Under the pieces are notes generated by a model that did not search any database, was not told the DNA's origin, and saw only the letters and a program-made list of their open reading frames with translations. This document shows, piece after piece, positions 1-9,298 of a DNA stretch of 64,000 nucleotides. The translations under genes were made by a program, and so were the position numbers. The stretch lies in the NCBI GenBank assembly GCA_913061475.1, contig CAJXUN010000001.1, positions 206,414 to 270,413 of the forward strand, given 5' to 3'. This DNA is from an uncultured Colwellia sp. Lineage in GTDB: Bacteria > Pseudomonadota > Gammaproteobacteria > Enterobacterales > Alteromonadaceae. Each line of letters opens with the position of its first letter. Position 1 is the stretch's first letter.

Positions 1-263
1 ACACTATGTCAGAAGAAATGTACTTACGTTTAAAGTGTGCCGCAGAAACCGGCAAATGGCCTGAAGGTACACAGGTTGATAAAGAACAGCAACTTAGTGC
101 GGTACAAATTACCATGGCTTATCAAGCTAAACATTTAAATTCAGATCAAACCCTGTCTATTAGTCCTAAAGGCGAAATGATCATTAAGACAAAAAGTGAA
201 TTACGTTCAGATTTTCCGCCAGCGTTAGATAGCAATGATATTGCTAGGTTTTCAAATTTATGA
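1..263 (+). CDS. yeaC: YeaC-like DUF1315 family protein, 5' end outside the window
   Basis: The reading frame is open from the left edge. An ATG at position 6 exists, but in the E. coli YeaC sequence as I recall it the residues matching this ATG (Thr-Met/Pro-Glu-x-Tyr-x-Arg-Leu) lie about ten residues inside the protein, so the true start is probably to the left. Diagnostic stretches are the ETGKWPEG segment near the visible start, a Q-A-x-H segment in the middle and a KSELRSDFPP-like segment near the end. The family is small, cytoplasmic and of unknown function. Its stop codon overlaps the next gene's start (ATGA), so the two are probably co-transcribed and translationally coupled. Confidence 0.8.
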   Translation, partial: TMSEEMYLRLKCAAETGKWPEGTQVDKEQQLSAVQITMAYQAKHLNSDQTLSISPKGEMIIKTKSELRSDFPPALDSNDIARFSNL

Positions 264-3121
264 TTTTTACTAAATTTTTAAAAAAGAAGTGGCAGCATAA
301 AAATAGCACCGTACGAGTTGAAGCAATAAATAATGACTTGTCGCTTGAGCAGCCAGAGCAACGAGAAATTATCGCTGAACTTGCTTTAAATGACGATAGT
401 GAAAATGTTCGTCGGGCTGCATTAATCAAGCTAGCAAGTTATCAAGCTTGGTTATTACATAGCCAAGAAAATTCTATGGTGAAAATAAAGCAGTATGCCA
501 GTAAAAAAGTTGCCGCTATATTAACAGAACAAGATGAAATTAAGCTGTCTGAGCAAGAGAAATTGCACTATATAGCTAGCTATAATCATTATAGTTTGTA
601 TGAAGAGTGGTTAAAGATCACCGATGATAGCCATTTAACAATTGCACTATTTGAAAAGTTAGCGCAAAAAACTAATACGAATAATCAACATAGCAAGCTA
701 GCATTTAAGCCACAGTTATTAATTAATTTATTCAGCCAAAAGCAAAACATCGATGTTCAACAATATATTATTGATAAAGTCGAAGATTTAGATACTTTAG
801 AAAAACTTAAAAAGAAGTCTGTGCAAGTAGAGATAACACAGCAGCTGGTTGATAAAATTGCTCAGTTACAACATGCTATTGAGCAACCGATAATATTGCG
901 TAAAAAAGTTAACTTAGTGCTTGCTAAACTTCAAGCACTAAAAGATCAATATGTCTACCCGTTATATCTACAAATGCGTGAAGCACTAAGCGATGAGTGG
1001 CAGACTTTAGCCGCTGACTTTTATTACCTAGAAGCTGCTGAAGTTGTCGCGCTTAATGAAAAAAAATCTACCATATTATTACAGCTTGATAAGCTATTTG
1101 CTGTAAAAGCCGAACAATATATACAGGCTGAATTAGCACGAGAGCTTGAAGAAGAAAAACAGCAATCTCGTATTCATTTTGATAAAACACTGGTTATTAT
1201 CGACCAAACATTAACCACCAGTATTTTTGAAAATGACATCATAGATGAGCGCCAGTACCAAACGCTATTTGATAAATTAACCAGTGAAATTATTGCTTCA
1301 AGACTTAGTAAAGATGAGCAGAATAGTTTTATTGCTAAAATATGTCAGCAACAACAAAAGCTACAACAACTGCCGGAAATTGCGCAATCGGTTAGCGATG
1401 CGACACATTTAATTTCAAAAATTTCACAGTTAGGTTTACCGACTAGTGTTTTAGAAATGAACGAACGATTACCCATTTACCAAGAATGGTTAGGTAACTG
1501 GAAAAGTGCTGAGAAAAAATCGTCCGGCACATTACCTGATTCAATAAAGAATGCAGCACAAGAAATCCAGGGTAATTGGCGACAAGCGCTAAAGCCGCTG
1601 CAAATTAAACAAAAACAGGAATTTGCTGCGACACAAAAAAAATTGCATGACGTAAGACGATTAATTGCCGCCGGGAAATTTAATGCGGCGTTTGGTGTGT
1701 TCAAAAAGGCAAAGCAACTGTTTAATGCATTATCAGAATATCAACAACATCGTATTCAAAAAGATTACGACGCGATCAATGAAAAAATTACCGAGTTAGT
1801 CGACTGGGAGCATTACATAGCGACACCTCGCAAGCAACAACTGTTAGCTGACATTAAACTACTGGTTGACACACCGCTTGATAATCCCAATGAACAAGCT
1901 GAAAAGGTTAAGCAATATCGCAAAACCTGGAATAGTTTAGGCCATGCTGATGATGACGCTGAAAAAGAGTTAAATAATGAGTTTAATCACTTATGTGAAG
2001 TAGCATTTACTCCTTGTCGTTTATACTTTGCTGAGCAAGAAAAATTAAGAGCACAGCATTTGAATACCCGTCAAGGTTTTGTTTTAAAAGCGCAAAAGCT
2101 CGCTGAACAGCTAGTAGCCGTTAGCGATATGACTGATGATAGTATCAAGCTAGATTTTAAAACCTTAGAAATAGAATTAAACCAGCTCGTAAAGCAATGG
2201 CAAAATGCAGGACAAGTGGATCGTGGGGTTTATCAAGAAATTAATCATCAATTTAATTTAATATTGCAACCAGTGAAATCTGCAATCAAGGCTTTCCATC
2301 AAGAAAATAGAACAGCAAAACAAGCATTGATCAGTAGAGCGGAAAAACTGCTTAATGATGAAGATGTTTTTTCTGCGGTTAAAGAAGTAAAGGCCCTACA
2401 AACACAATGGCGTAACATTGGCTATGCCGGTCAAAAAATTGAAAATAAATTGTGGCAAAGTTTTAGAAAAATTAATGATGATATTTTTGCTAAGCGAGAG
2501 CAACAAAGTGTTTTGGAAAAATCATTATCAACGGCGAAAGTTGCTGAGTTAGAAGCTGCTTTAAAAACACTTGAAGAAAATTTTTCTCAAGCAACACAAT
2601 TAAACGATCTACAACAATATGCTCAAGCGCTACAAACTCTTCATCAAGAGGTAGTGCAACAAAAACCGAAAATGCCTGCGCTTGAAAAACAAATCATTGC
2701 AAAAGACAAGACAGTAGCTAATAAAATTGTTGATTGCAAAACGGCCATTGAAAAACAGCAATGGAATTATCTATTTGCCACGCTTGAACAAGCGACAACA
2801 ACGCAGCAAGATTTCACTGAACAGGTTGATTATCAACAATTAAGTGTTTATTGGCAGAAAAAATTAAAAGAGCTAACTAATAAAACGCGACACGTAAATA
2901 GAGAAGAAGCGACATTAGAACTTGAAATTTTATCCGGGCTACCGTCACCGAGTGATTTGCAGCAACGTCGTATGGCAGTGCAAGTGAAATTGATGCAAGC
3001 GCAAATGTCATCTGGTGTGTCGATAGATTTACCAGCTAAATTTTCTCAGTGGCTAATGCTTGGACAATTTACCCAACAAGATGTTGACTTATTAGCGCGT
3101 ATTAAGCCTGTTTTTCAATAA
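260..3121 (+). CDS. DUF349 domain-containing protein (953 aa)
   Basis: A long, Gln-, Lys- and Glu-rich, largely alpha-helical protein with no signal peptide or membrane segment. The second half (about residues 430-900) carries repeated DUF349-type units, recognisable by a W-x2-LG / W-x2-x-G motif (WNSLGHAD, WQNAGQVD, WRNIGYAG) followed by a conserved E-x-L-x3-F segment. The N-terminal part (about residues 15-70) resembles short HEAT-like helical repeats. The family is widespread in marine gammaproteobacteria and its biochemical role is not established, so no function is assigned. It overlaps the YeaC-like gene by four bases (ATGA) and ends just before a strong hairpin terminator. Confidence 0.8.
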   Translation: MIFTKFLKKKWQHKNSTVRVEAINNDLSLEQPEQREIIAELALNDDSENVRRAALIKLASYQAWLLHSQENSMVKIKQYASKKVAAILTEQDEIKLSEQEKLHYIASYNHYSLYEEWLKITDDSHLTIALFEKLAQKTNTNNQHSKLAFKPQLLINLFSQKQNIDVQQYIIDKVEDLDTLEKLKKKSVQVEITQQLVDKIAQLQHAIEQPIILRKKVNLVLAKLQALKDQYVYPLYLQMREALSDEWQTLAADFYYLEAAEVVALNEKKSTILLQLDKLFAVKAEQYIQAELARELEEEKQQSRIHFDKTLVIIDQTLTTSIFENDIIDERQYQTLFDKLTSEIIASRLSKDEQNSFIAKICQQQQKLQQLPEIAQSVSDATHLISKISQLGLPTSVLEMNERLPIYQEWLGNWKSAEKKSSGTLPDSIKNAAQEIQGNWRQALKPLQIKQKQEFAATQKKLHDVRRLIAAGKFNAAFGVFKKAKQLFNALSEYQQHRIQKDYDAINEKITELVDWEHYIATPRKQQLLADIKLLVDTPLDNPNEQAEKVKQYRKTWNSLGHADDDAEKELNNEFNHLCEVAFTPCRLYFAEQEKLRAQHLNTRQGFVLKAQKLAEQLVAVSDMTDDSIKLDFKTLEIELNQLVKQWQNAGQVDRGVYQEINHQFNLILQPVKSAIKAFHQENRTAKQALISRAEKLLNDEDVFSAVKEVKALQTQWRNIGYAGQKIENKLWQSFRKINDDIFAKREQQSVLEKSLSTAKVAELEAALKTLEENFSQATQLNDLQQYAQALQTLHQEVVQQKPKMPALEKQIIAKDKTVANKIVDCKTAIEKQQWNYLFATLEQATTTQQDFTEQVDYQQLSVYWQKKLKELTNKTRHVNREEATLELEILSGLPSPSDLQQRRMAVQVKLMQAQMSSGVSIDLPAKFSQWLMLGQFTQQDVDLLARIKPVFQ

Positions 3122-3159
3122 CATATGATAATTCAATCGGAGTAGGGTTAAGCCAATAT

Positions 3160-3191
3160 AAAAAAGTCAGCAATAATGTTGCTGACTTTTC
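3160..3191. terminator. Bidirectional hairpin terminator
   Basis: A nine-base perfect stem (AGTCAGCAA pairing with TTGCTGACT) with a five-base loop, flanked by A-run and T-run. It lies between the DUF349 gene and the convergent ansA gene and could stop transcription from both sides. Confidence 0.75.
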
Positions 3192-3221
3192 TATGATTTA
3201 ATCTTTATTTATTGAGTGCTT

Positions 3222-3258
3222 AGTTTAATTGTTAGTTTAATTGTTAGTTTAATTGTTA
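3222..3258. repeat. Three tandem 12-bp repeats
   Basis: The unit AGTTTAATTGTT occurs three times in direct succession, followed by a degenerate TAGCTTAATTATC copy. It lies 20-56 bp beyond the stop codon of ansA and is probably non-coding microsatellite-like sequence. Confidence 0.8.
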
Positions 3259-3277
3259 GCTAACTCTAGCTTAATTA

Positions 3278-4282
3278 TCAGCTTAGCTCTCCACGTAAGC
3301 TCACTTCAAGCAGTTGGCAGATTTTTTCATGGCTATAACCTTTGCTAAGTAGATAATGCAATTTGGTTAGTGTCGCTTCTAATGTCATATCATTACCACT
3401 GATCACGCCAATTTTACTCAAGGCATTACCCGTTGCGTAACCTTTCATATTTACCGTACCTTTAATGCACTGGCTACAATTAACGATCACTATGCCATCA
3501 TCATTGGCTTGTTTTAAACAATCGAGCAGAGCTTGATCTTGTGGTGCATTACCGACACCATAACTTCGAATGATTAACGCTTTAACCGGTTGCTTAATAA
3601 TATTTTTAATTAGCTCTACCGATATACCTGGATATAAATGCACGACACCAATAGGCTGAGGTGTAATTTTTGCAAGCGTTAAAGGTAACGAAACTGGTTC
3701 GGAAACTTTTCCTTGGATCAATTTAATATTAATACCGGCTTCTAGCAAAGGTGGTAAATTTGGTGAGTCAAAGGCATTGAAGCCATCAGCATAGGCTTTG
3801 ATACTGCGATTACCGCGAAAAAGTTTATTGTTAAAATATAAGCCGACTTCGTGGATCGGGTAATTAGCGGCAATAAATAGTGAATTTAGTAAGTTCTCTT
3901 TGCCATCTGAGCGTAATTGACTAAAGGGTATTTGTGAGCCGGTTACAATGACAGGTTTGCTCAAGTTTTCTAACATAAATGATAATGCAGAACTGGTGTA
4001 AGCCATGGTATCTGTACCATGTAAAACCACAAAGCCATCATATTCGTCGTAATGCAATTTGATATCATCAGCAATATGTTGCCAATCAGCAGGAGACATA
4101 TTCGATGAGTCAATTAACGGATCGTATTCATTAATAGTAAACTCTGGCATTTCTTCACGATGAAAATCAGGCATTTTCATAATCGCATCAGTCAAATGTT
4201 GTTTTTGCGGAATATAACCATTTTCACTTGGCTTCATACCGATTGTGCCACCAGTATAAGCGATATATATGCGTTTTCTCAT
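3278..4282 (-). CDS. ansA: Type I L-asparaginase (cytoplasmic)
   Basis: Hydrolyses L-asparagine to aspartate and ammonia. The N-terminal catalytic motif TGGTIG (residues 10-15) supplies the nucleophilic threonine, and HGTDT (88-92) supplies the second threonine-aspartate pair. At 334 residues without a signal peptide it fits the cytoplasmic type I enzyme rather than the periplasmic AnsB type. It lies downstream of sppA in the same direction, an order seen in other gammaproteobacteria. The roughly 170-bp gap carries a terminator-like hairpin after sppA, so ansA probably has its own promoter. No clear Shine-Dalgarno precedes the ATG. Confidence 0.93.
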   Translation of the reverse strand: MRKRIYIAYTGGTIGMKPSENGYIPQKQHLTDAIMKMPDFHREEMPEFTINEYDPLIDSSNMSPADWQHIADDIKLHYDEYDGFVVLHGTDTMAYTSSALSFMLENLSKPVIVTGSQIPFSQLRSDGKENLLNSLFIAANYPIHEVGLYFNNKLFRGNRSIKAYADGFNAFDSPNLPPLLEAGINIKLIQGKVSEPVSLPLTLAKITPQPIGVVHLYPGISVELIKNIIKQPVKALIIRSYGVGNAPQDQALLDCLKQANDDGIVIVNCSQCIKGTVNMKGYATGNALSKIGVISGNDMTLEATLTKLHYLLSKGYSHEKICQLLEVSLRGELS

Positions 4283-4393
4283 AACTAAAGTCTTAATATA
4301 AAATGGCTAAGAAACAGCCGGAGTAGTGAAGAAATTGCGCAAGATTGTAACACAAAGGGAAAGATATACGAGTGGAGAAAATATTAATATCGA

Positions 4394-4427
4394 CGAAAAA
4401 AAGCCCCGAACGATCGAGGCTTAATTT
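4394..4427 (-). terminator. Terminator downstream of sppA
   Basis: On the minus strand a nine-base stem (AAGCCTCGA with TCGGGGCTT, one mismatch) and four-base loop is followed by a run of seven T residues. It lies about 25 bases after the sppA stop. Confidence 0.75.
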
Positions 4428-4449
4428 CGGAAAAAACTACTACTTGCCG

Positions 4450-6312
4450 TTATTCAATTTCGCAGGCTAAACAGAATGAATAAATCCCTTGAGGATCATT
4501 TAACTGCGCTAGCTGCTTAAGCTCAAGTGATAAGGTCTTAATTATTTGCGTAAGACTGTTTGCAGATATGTGTTGCTCAGCTGGCTGACCTAACATTACT
4601 GAAGCTTGTCCGAGTAAATTTTGTAAAAATAATGCTCGCGAACTCTTTTCTTTTTCGATTAATAAGGTGTCATAATTATCTAAGCTAGCAAGCTCAGCCG
4701 CCGCTTCAATCGCACTATTTATATCACCTAGCGCGTCGACCAAACCTAATTCTAATGCCTTTGCGCCAGACCATACTCGACCTTGTGCAATAGCGTCAAC
4801 TTGCTCAGTGCTCATTTGACGATTCTTCGCGACTAGCTCGATAAAGTCACGATAGCCGCGTTCGATATTTAATTGCACAATGCTTGCCATGCCAGGGGTT
4901 AATGCGCGTGTTATACCAAAACCTGCAATATCAGTGGTGCCCACACCATCAGTATGAATGCCTAAATTACTCAAGGTATTTTCAAAGGTCATAAAAAAAC
5001 CAAATATGCCGATAGAGCCAGTAATTGTAGTCGGGGATGCATAAATTTTATCAGCTGATGCTGATATCCAATAACCTCCTGATGCGGCATAGGTACCCAT
5101 TGACGCAATAACGGGTTTACCAGCTGCTTTGAGTAATTCAACTTCTTGGCGAATAACTTCAGAAGCGTATGCGCTGCCACCTGGGCTATCTACACGAAGT
5201 ACAACGGCTTTAACGGCTTTATTTTCACGCGCTTCGCGCAGCAGCGCAGCAGTACTTTCACCGCCAATAGTACCGGGCTTTTGCTTGCCATCTAAAATTG
5301 TCCCCTTAGCAACGATAACTGCTATTTTATCGCTGTCCTTATTTTCTATATTAATAATCGAATTCATCACGCTCAGGTAGTCATTAAAGGTAATGTTTTT
5401 AAAGCTTTTATCGCCATCACTGCCAACGAGTTCAATTAAATCTTGGTTGACTTGCTCACGAGTTTTTAGGGCATCAACCCAATCATTTGCTAAAGCGTAT
5501 TCAGCAACGTTACCGTTGGCAGCTTTGAGTTTAGTCACTAATACATCTACATCTTCATCAAAGTTGCTAATGGCAAAATTACGCTGCCTTGCCACATCAA
5601 TTTTATATTGCTGCCAGAGATCATTTAACCATAATTGATTAGCTTCTTTAGCTGCGTCTGACATATCGTCACGAATATAAGGCTCTACTGCAGATTTATA
5701 GGTACCAACGCGAAAAACGTGTTGGCTAATCGCAAGCTTTTCAAGCGCTGATTTAAAGTAGATTTGATAACGACCATAACCATCTAATAGCATCCAACCT
5801 TTAGGGTTAAGCCATACTTCGTCCGCATGGCTCGCGAGGTAATATTGATTTTGGCTGTATTGCTCGCCGACAGAGATCACTTTTTTACCACTAGCTTTGA
5901 ACTTTTCTAAGGCCTTAGCTATATTCGCTAACTTGGTGATACCAGAGCCTTGCATATGCTTCAAATCTAGTACGATCATACTAATGCGTTCATCAGTTTC
6001 AGCATTTTTTATCACCGATAAAATGTCAGCCAGTAGCACTTCAGGTGCTGTATCCGGTTGCTCTAGTGCCTCACTTATAAAAGCATCCATTGGATCAATA
6101 TCATGCTTTTGTTCAACAATATCACCACGTATATTTAATATCAGTGCCGAACCAGGTCTGACATTAATATTTTCTTCATCATTATTAATGGCAATAAATA
6201 AAATTAGTAATACGGTAAAAAATACTAAATTGATAATGATTTTTCGTGATGTATTGAGCAAACTAAATAACCCTAAGGTTATTTTAGTTAATATATGCTT
6301 GTTTTCTTTCAT
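4450..6312 (-). CDS. sppA: Signal peptide peptidase SppA, 67K type
   Basis: Membrane-bound protease of the S49 family that degrades cleaved signal peptides on the periplasmic side of the inner membrane. The N-terminus has one transmembrane helix (about residues 22-42). The protein is a tandem of two S49-like halves: the general-base lysine is in GTYKSAVEP in the first half and the nucleophilic serine in AASGGYW in the second, as in the E. coli enzyme. I chose the ATG at 6312 (MKENK) because it aligns with the start of known SppA proteins. An upstream in-frame ATG at 6354, preceded by AGGAAG 12 bases away, would add 14 residues and cannot be excluded. Confidence 0.92.
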   Translation of the reverse strand: MKENKHILTKITLGLFSLLNTSRKIIINLVFFTVLLILFIAINNDEENINVRPGSALILNIRGDIVEQKHDIDPMDAFISEALEQPDTAPEVLLADILSVIKNAETDERISMIVLDLKHMQGSGITKLANIAKALEKFKASGKKVISVGEQYSQNQYYLASHADEVWLNPKGWMLLDGYGRYQIYFKSALEKLAISQHVFRVGTYKSAVEPYIRDDMSDAAKEANQLWLNDLWQQYKIDVARQRNFAISNFDEDVDVLVTKLKAANGNVAEYALANDWVDALKTREQVNQDLIELVGSDGDKSFKNITFNDYLSVMNSIINIENKDSDKIAVIVAKGTILDGKQKPGTIGGESTAALLREARENKAVKAVVLRVDSPGGSAYASEVIRQEVELLKAAGKPVIASMGTYAASGGYWISASADKIYASPTTITGSIGIFGFFMTFENTLSNLGIHTDGVGTTDIAGFGITRALTPGMASIVQLNIERGYRDFIELVAKNRQMSTEQVDAIAQGRVWSGAKALELGLVDALGDINSAIEAAAELASLDNYDTLLIEKEKSSRALFLQNLLGQASVMLGQPAEQHISANSLTQIIKTLSLELKQLAQLNDPQGIYSFCLACEIE

Positions 6313-6661
6313 ATAACGTTGTCTATGGGTTACTTTTGCATTTGATAACCACATGCTACTGAAAATCTTCCTGTTTAAGTAGTCGAAAATGTAAATATTT
6401 TTGTCAGAGCAAGCATTGGGCTAATAAGCTCTGAATAATTGTGAAGGCTTTGTTGCTTGATCTATTTATACAATGTTTACGTATAATAAATAACTCGCTT
6501 GTTTAACTTGTGCAATGTTAATGAAAATTATATATTTATCTGCATGATAATAAACAAATAGTCAGATACTATTAATATTAAAGTAGTGTTCAAATTTAAT
6601 TGCACAGACCGCTAGACGCATCAGTTAATTAAAGGATTACACCAGAGGAAGTTGCAGTTTT
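6313..6661. other. Divergent intergenic region between sppA and the nitroreductase
   Basis: About 350 bp of AT-rich sequence with no convincing gene. It must hold the promoters of both flanking genes. A perfect TATAAT at 6482-6487 on the plus strand, with TTGATC 19 bases upstream, is a candidate -10/-35 pair for the nitroreductase. An AGAGGAAG Shine-Dalgarno precedes that gene. Confidence 0.4.
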
Positions 6662-7210
6662 ATGAATATCTTGGAGTTTTTACACACACGCCAATCTAAT
6701 CCTCATTTACAAGGTAATGCACCAGATGAGGCGACGATTAATAATATCCTTAAAGCGGGCATGAGAGTACCTGATCATGCAGGTTTGACCCCGTGGCACT
6801 TCACTGTCGTAAAAGAAGAAGGGCTGACCAAGCTAAGTAAGGCATTTAAGTCAGCTATTATCAGTGACGGTGGCGATGAAGCTAAAGTTGAAAAAGCGAC
6901 TAAAATGCCATTTCGCGCCCCTTTGATTATTGTGGTGAGCACCAGATTTCATCAACATGTTAAAGTTCCCAAACAGGAACAGTTGATAGCCGCAGGCTGT
7001 GCCGCTCATGCAATACAAATGGCCGCGACAAGTTTAGGACTTGGTGCCATGTGGCGTACCGGTGAAATGAGTTATCATCCACTCGTGAAAGAACGTTTAG
7101 CGATTGAATTACATGAAGAGATTATTGGCTTTATTTATATTGGCGACAAGGCCAAAGAATTACCGTTAAAAAACAGCAAAGACCTTAACGACTACGTTAA
7201 GTATTTTTAA
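6662..7210 (+). CDS. YdjA-type nitroreductase (FMN-dependent NAD(P)H oxidoreductase)
   Basis: A 182-residue single-domain nitroreductase-fold protein. The N-terminal pattern ILKAGMRVPDHAGLTPWHF closely matches E. coli YdjA. The middle (AAGCAAHAIQMAA...GLGAMWRTGE) and the end (IIGFIYIGD) are typical of the minimal YdjA subgroup, which binds FMN as a dimer. The physiological substrate is unknown. It stands alone between two intergenic regions and is followed by a strong terminator shared with asnS. Confidence 0.85.
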   Translation: MNILEFLHTRQSNPHLQGNAPDEATINNILKAGMRVPDHAGLTPWHFTVVKEEGLTKLSKAFKSAIISDGGDEAKVEKATKMPFRAPLIIVVSTRFHQHVKVPKQEQLIAAGCAAHAIQMAATSLGLGAMWRTGEMSYHPLVKERLAIELHEEIIGFIYIGDKAKELPLKNSKDLNDYVKYF

Positions 7211-7289
7211 TGACAAAAGGGGTTTTACTCGCAATTTTAGGCTATATCGACTATCGCGAAAAATGACTTTATATCTTAAGACTGATAAA

Positions 7290-7319
7290 CCAAAAAGCCC
7301 TCAAATGAGGGCTTTTTTA
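7290..7319. terminator. Bidirectional terminator between nitroreductase gene and asnS
   Basis: A stem of AAAAGCCCTC with GAGGGCTTTT and a four-base loop, with A-tract and T-tract on either side. It serves two convergent genes. Confidence 0.85.
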
Positions 7320-7354
7320 GTGCTGAATTATTTACCTAATCGCTATTTTTTCGA

Positions 7355-8755
7355 TTAGAATGCTGCATTGTTTGGCGTTCTTGGGAAAGGAATTACGTCA
7401 CGGACGTTTTGCATGCCGGTAGCATAAGCAACTAAACGTTCGAAACCTAAACCAAAACCAGAATGAGGTACGGTGCCGTAGCGACGTAAATCGCGATACC
7501 AGCTGTAATCAGCCGGATCTAAATTCATTTCAGCTAAACGTTTATCTAAAACATCTAAACGTTCTTCACGTTGGCTGCCACCAATGATTTCGCCAATGCC
7601 AGGCGCTAAAATATCCATGGCTGCAACCGTTTTTCCATCATCATTTAAGCGCATGTAGAAAGATTTAATATCTTTCGGGTAGTTCTGTAAAACTACCGGG
7701 CCATTGAAATGCTCTTCAGCTAAATAACGTTCGTGCTCTGAATTTAAATCTACACCCCATGCCACTTTGTTTTCAAACTTCTTACCACAGTTTTCTAAAA
7801 TAGTGATGGCATCAGTGTAATCTAAACGCACAAAGTCATTGTTAATGACAGAATTCAAACGATCGACAACCGTTTTATCAACACGCTGCTGGAAGAAAGC
7901 CATGTCATCTGCACGTTCATCAAGTACCGCTTGGAAGACATATTTCAACATTTCTTCAGCAAGATCAGCTGCGTCTGCTAAATCAGCAAAGGCAATCTCC
8001 GGTTCGATCATCCAAAACTCCGCTAAATGGCGGGTAGTATTTGAATTTTCTGCACGGAAGGTTGGACCAAAAGTATAAACTTTAGAAAGGGCACAACAAT
8101 AGGTTTCAACGTTCAACTGGCCTGAAACCGTTAAGAAAGTTTCTTTGCCAAAAAAGTCTTGGTCGTAATCAACCTTACCTTGATCATTTAACGGCAAGTT
8201 TTCCATATCAAGTGTACTAACACGGAACATTTCACCCGCGCCTTCACAGTCACTACCGGTGATCAGTGGTGTACTGATCCAAAAGTAACCTTTGCTATGC
8301 AAAAAGCGATGTACCGCTTGTGCTAACGTATTTCGAACTCGTGTTACCGCGCCACCGATATTGGTGCGTGGGCGCAAATGAGCTTGTTCACGTAAAAATT
8401 CAATACTATGACGTTTTGCAGCCATAGGGTAAGTATCCGGGTCTTCAACTAAGCCGAGTACTTCAACTTTTTCTGCTTGTAGCTCAAACGACTGACCTTT
8501 ACCTGGAGATTCAACTAGAATACCAGTAACTTTTACTGCAGCACCAGTAGTAAGTTTTAATACATCAGTCTGATAATTATCCAAATTACTCGGAGCAATT
8601 GCTTGAATAGCGTCAAAACATGAACCGTCATGTATCGCTAAAAATGAAATACCTGCTTTGGAATCACGACGTGTGCGGATCCAACCGTGAATAGTAATTG
8701 ATTCATTGACCGGATATTTTCCTGCCAAGATATCAGTAATTGCGATGACTGACAT
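7355..8755 (-). CDS. asnS: Asparaginyl-tRNA synthetase
   Basis: Class IIb aminoacyl-tRNA synthetase charging tRNA-Asn. The N-terminal OB-fold anticodon-binding domain (about residues 15-100, containing [12 protein letters not shown]) is followed by the catalytic core with motif 2 ([22 protein letters not shown]) and motif 3 ([12 protein letters not shown]). Its 466-residue length matches E. coli AsnS. The ATG is preceded by AGAGGC at suitable spacing. It ends with a shared terminator. Confidence 0.97.
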   Translation of the reverse strand: MSVIAITDILAGKYPVNESITIHGWIRTRRDSKAGISFLAIHDGSCFDAIQAIAPSNLDNYQTDVLKLTTGAAVKVTGILVESPGKGQSFELQAEKVEVLGLVEDPDTYPMAAKRHSIEFLREQAHLRPRTNIGGAVTRVRNTLAQAVHRFLHSKGYFWISTPLITGSDCEGAGEMFRVSTLDMENLPLNDQGKVDYDQDFFGKETFLTVSGQLNVETYCCALSKVYTFGPTFRAENSNTTRHLAEFWMIEPEIAFADLADAADLAEEMLKYVFQAVLDERADDMAFFQQRVDKTVVDRLNSVINNDFVRLDYTDAITILENCGKKFENKVAWGVDLNSEHERYLAEEHFNGPVVLQNYPKDIKSFYMRLNDDGKTVAAMDILAPGIGEIIGGSQREERLDVLDKRLAEMNLDPADYSWYRDLRRYGTVPHSGFGLGFERLVAYATGMQNVRDVIPFPRTPNNAAF

Positions 8756-8901
8756 TTAAAAGCCTCTTTTCTGTCAAAATTGTACTCAAATTTTAAGGAT
8801 TGATATGTTACCTTGCTTGTAAGGTTTAACAAGTAAAAGTTGCTAAATCCGGTCTATATAAAAAGAAAAATTAGAAATTAGCGAAAAAAGGCGGTGCTAG
8901 T

Positions 8902-9279
8902 ATGAAAATATCGATAAATGAGCGAAGGAATGCTGCAGATATATGGACTTATATTGTTAGGGCCTTGGCTATTATTGGTTGGATATTATTTGTCTTTGCG
9001 TTGATTGTCTCATACTACGCAGCGCCAGATTCCGATTATGGTATTTTGCGTTATCATAATATTGAAATTAGAAAGTTTTGGCTAACACCATTAACCGGCT
9101 ATTTATATATCGTTTTATGGCTAAGTGCGTTAAGCAGTTACTTTTGCTTAATACTCGACAAATATCGTAGCCGACGTAAAAGCGATGGTAAGCATTTTAA
9201 TATTTTATTGCTGCTGGTTATTACCATCGCATGGGTCAGTTTTATCTTAGTTCAAATTTCTGAAGCCAATGTCGGTTAA
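8902..9279 (+). CDS. Hypothetical membrane protein, three transmembrane helices
   Basis: A 125-residue protein with hydrophobic segments at about 19-42, 67-87 and 101-120, and a basic loop (DKYRSRRKSDGKH) that should be cytoplasmic. A Shine-Dalgarno-like AAGGCGGT precedes the ATG. I do not recognise a named family. It is divergent from asnS and convergent with bioA, and there is no evidence that it takes part in biotin synthesis. Confidence 0.65.
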   Translation: MKISINERRNAADIWTYIVRALAIIGWILFVFALIVSYYAAPDSDYGILRYHNIEIRKFWLTPLTGYLYIVLWLSALSSYFCLILDKYRSRRKSDGKHFNILLLLVITIAWVSFILVQISEANVG

Positions 9280-9298
9280 TATTAGCTACTGAAACGTT

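Noticed and set aside
4989..6316. Long plus- and minus-strand frames within sppA
   Set aside because: They are shadow frames of the sppA coding strand, with low-complexity Ser/Leu/Ile-rich translations.
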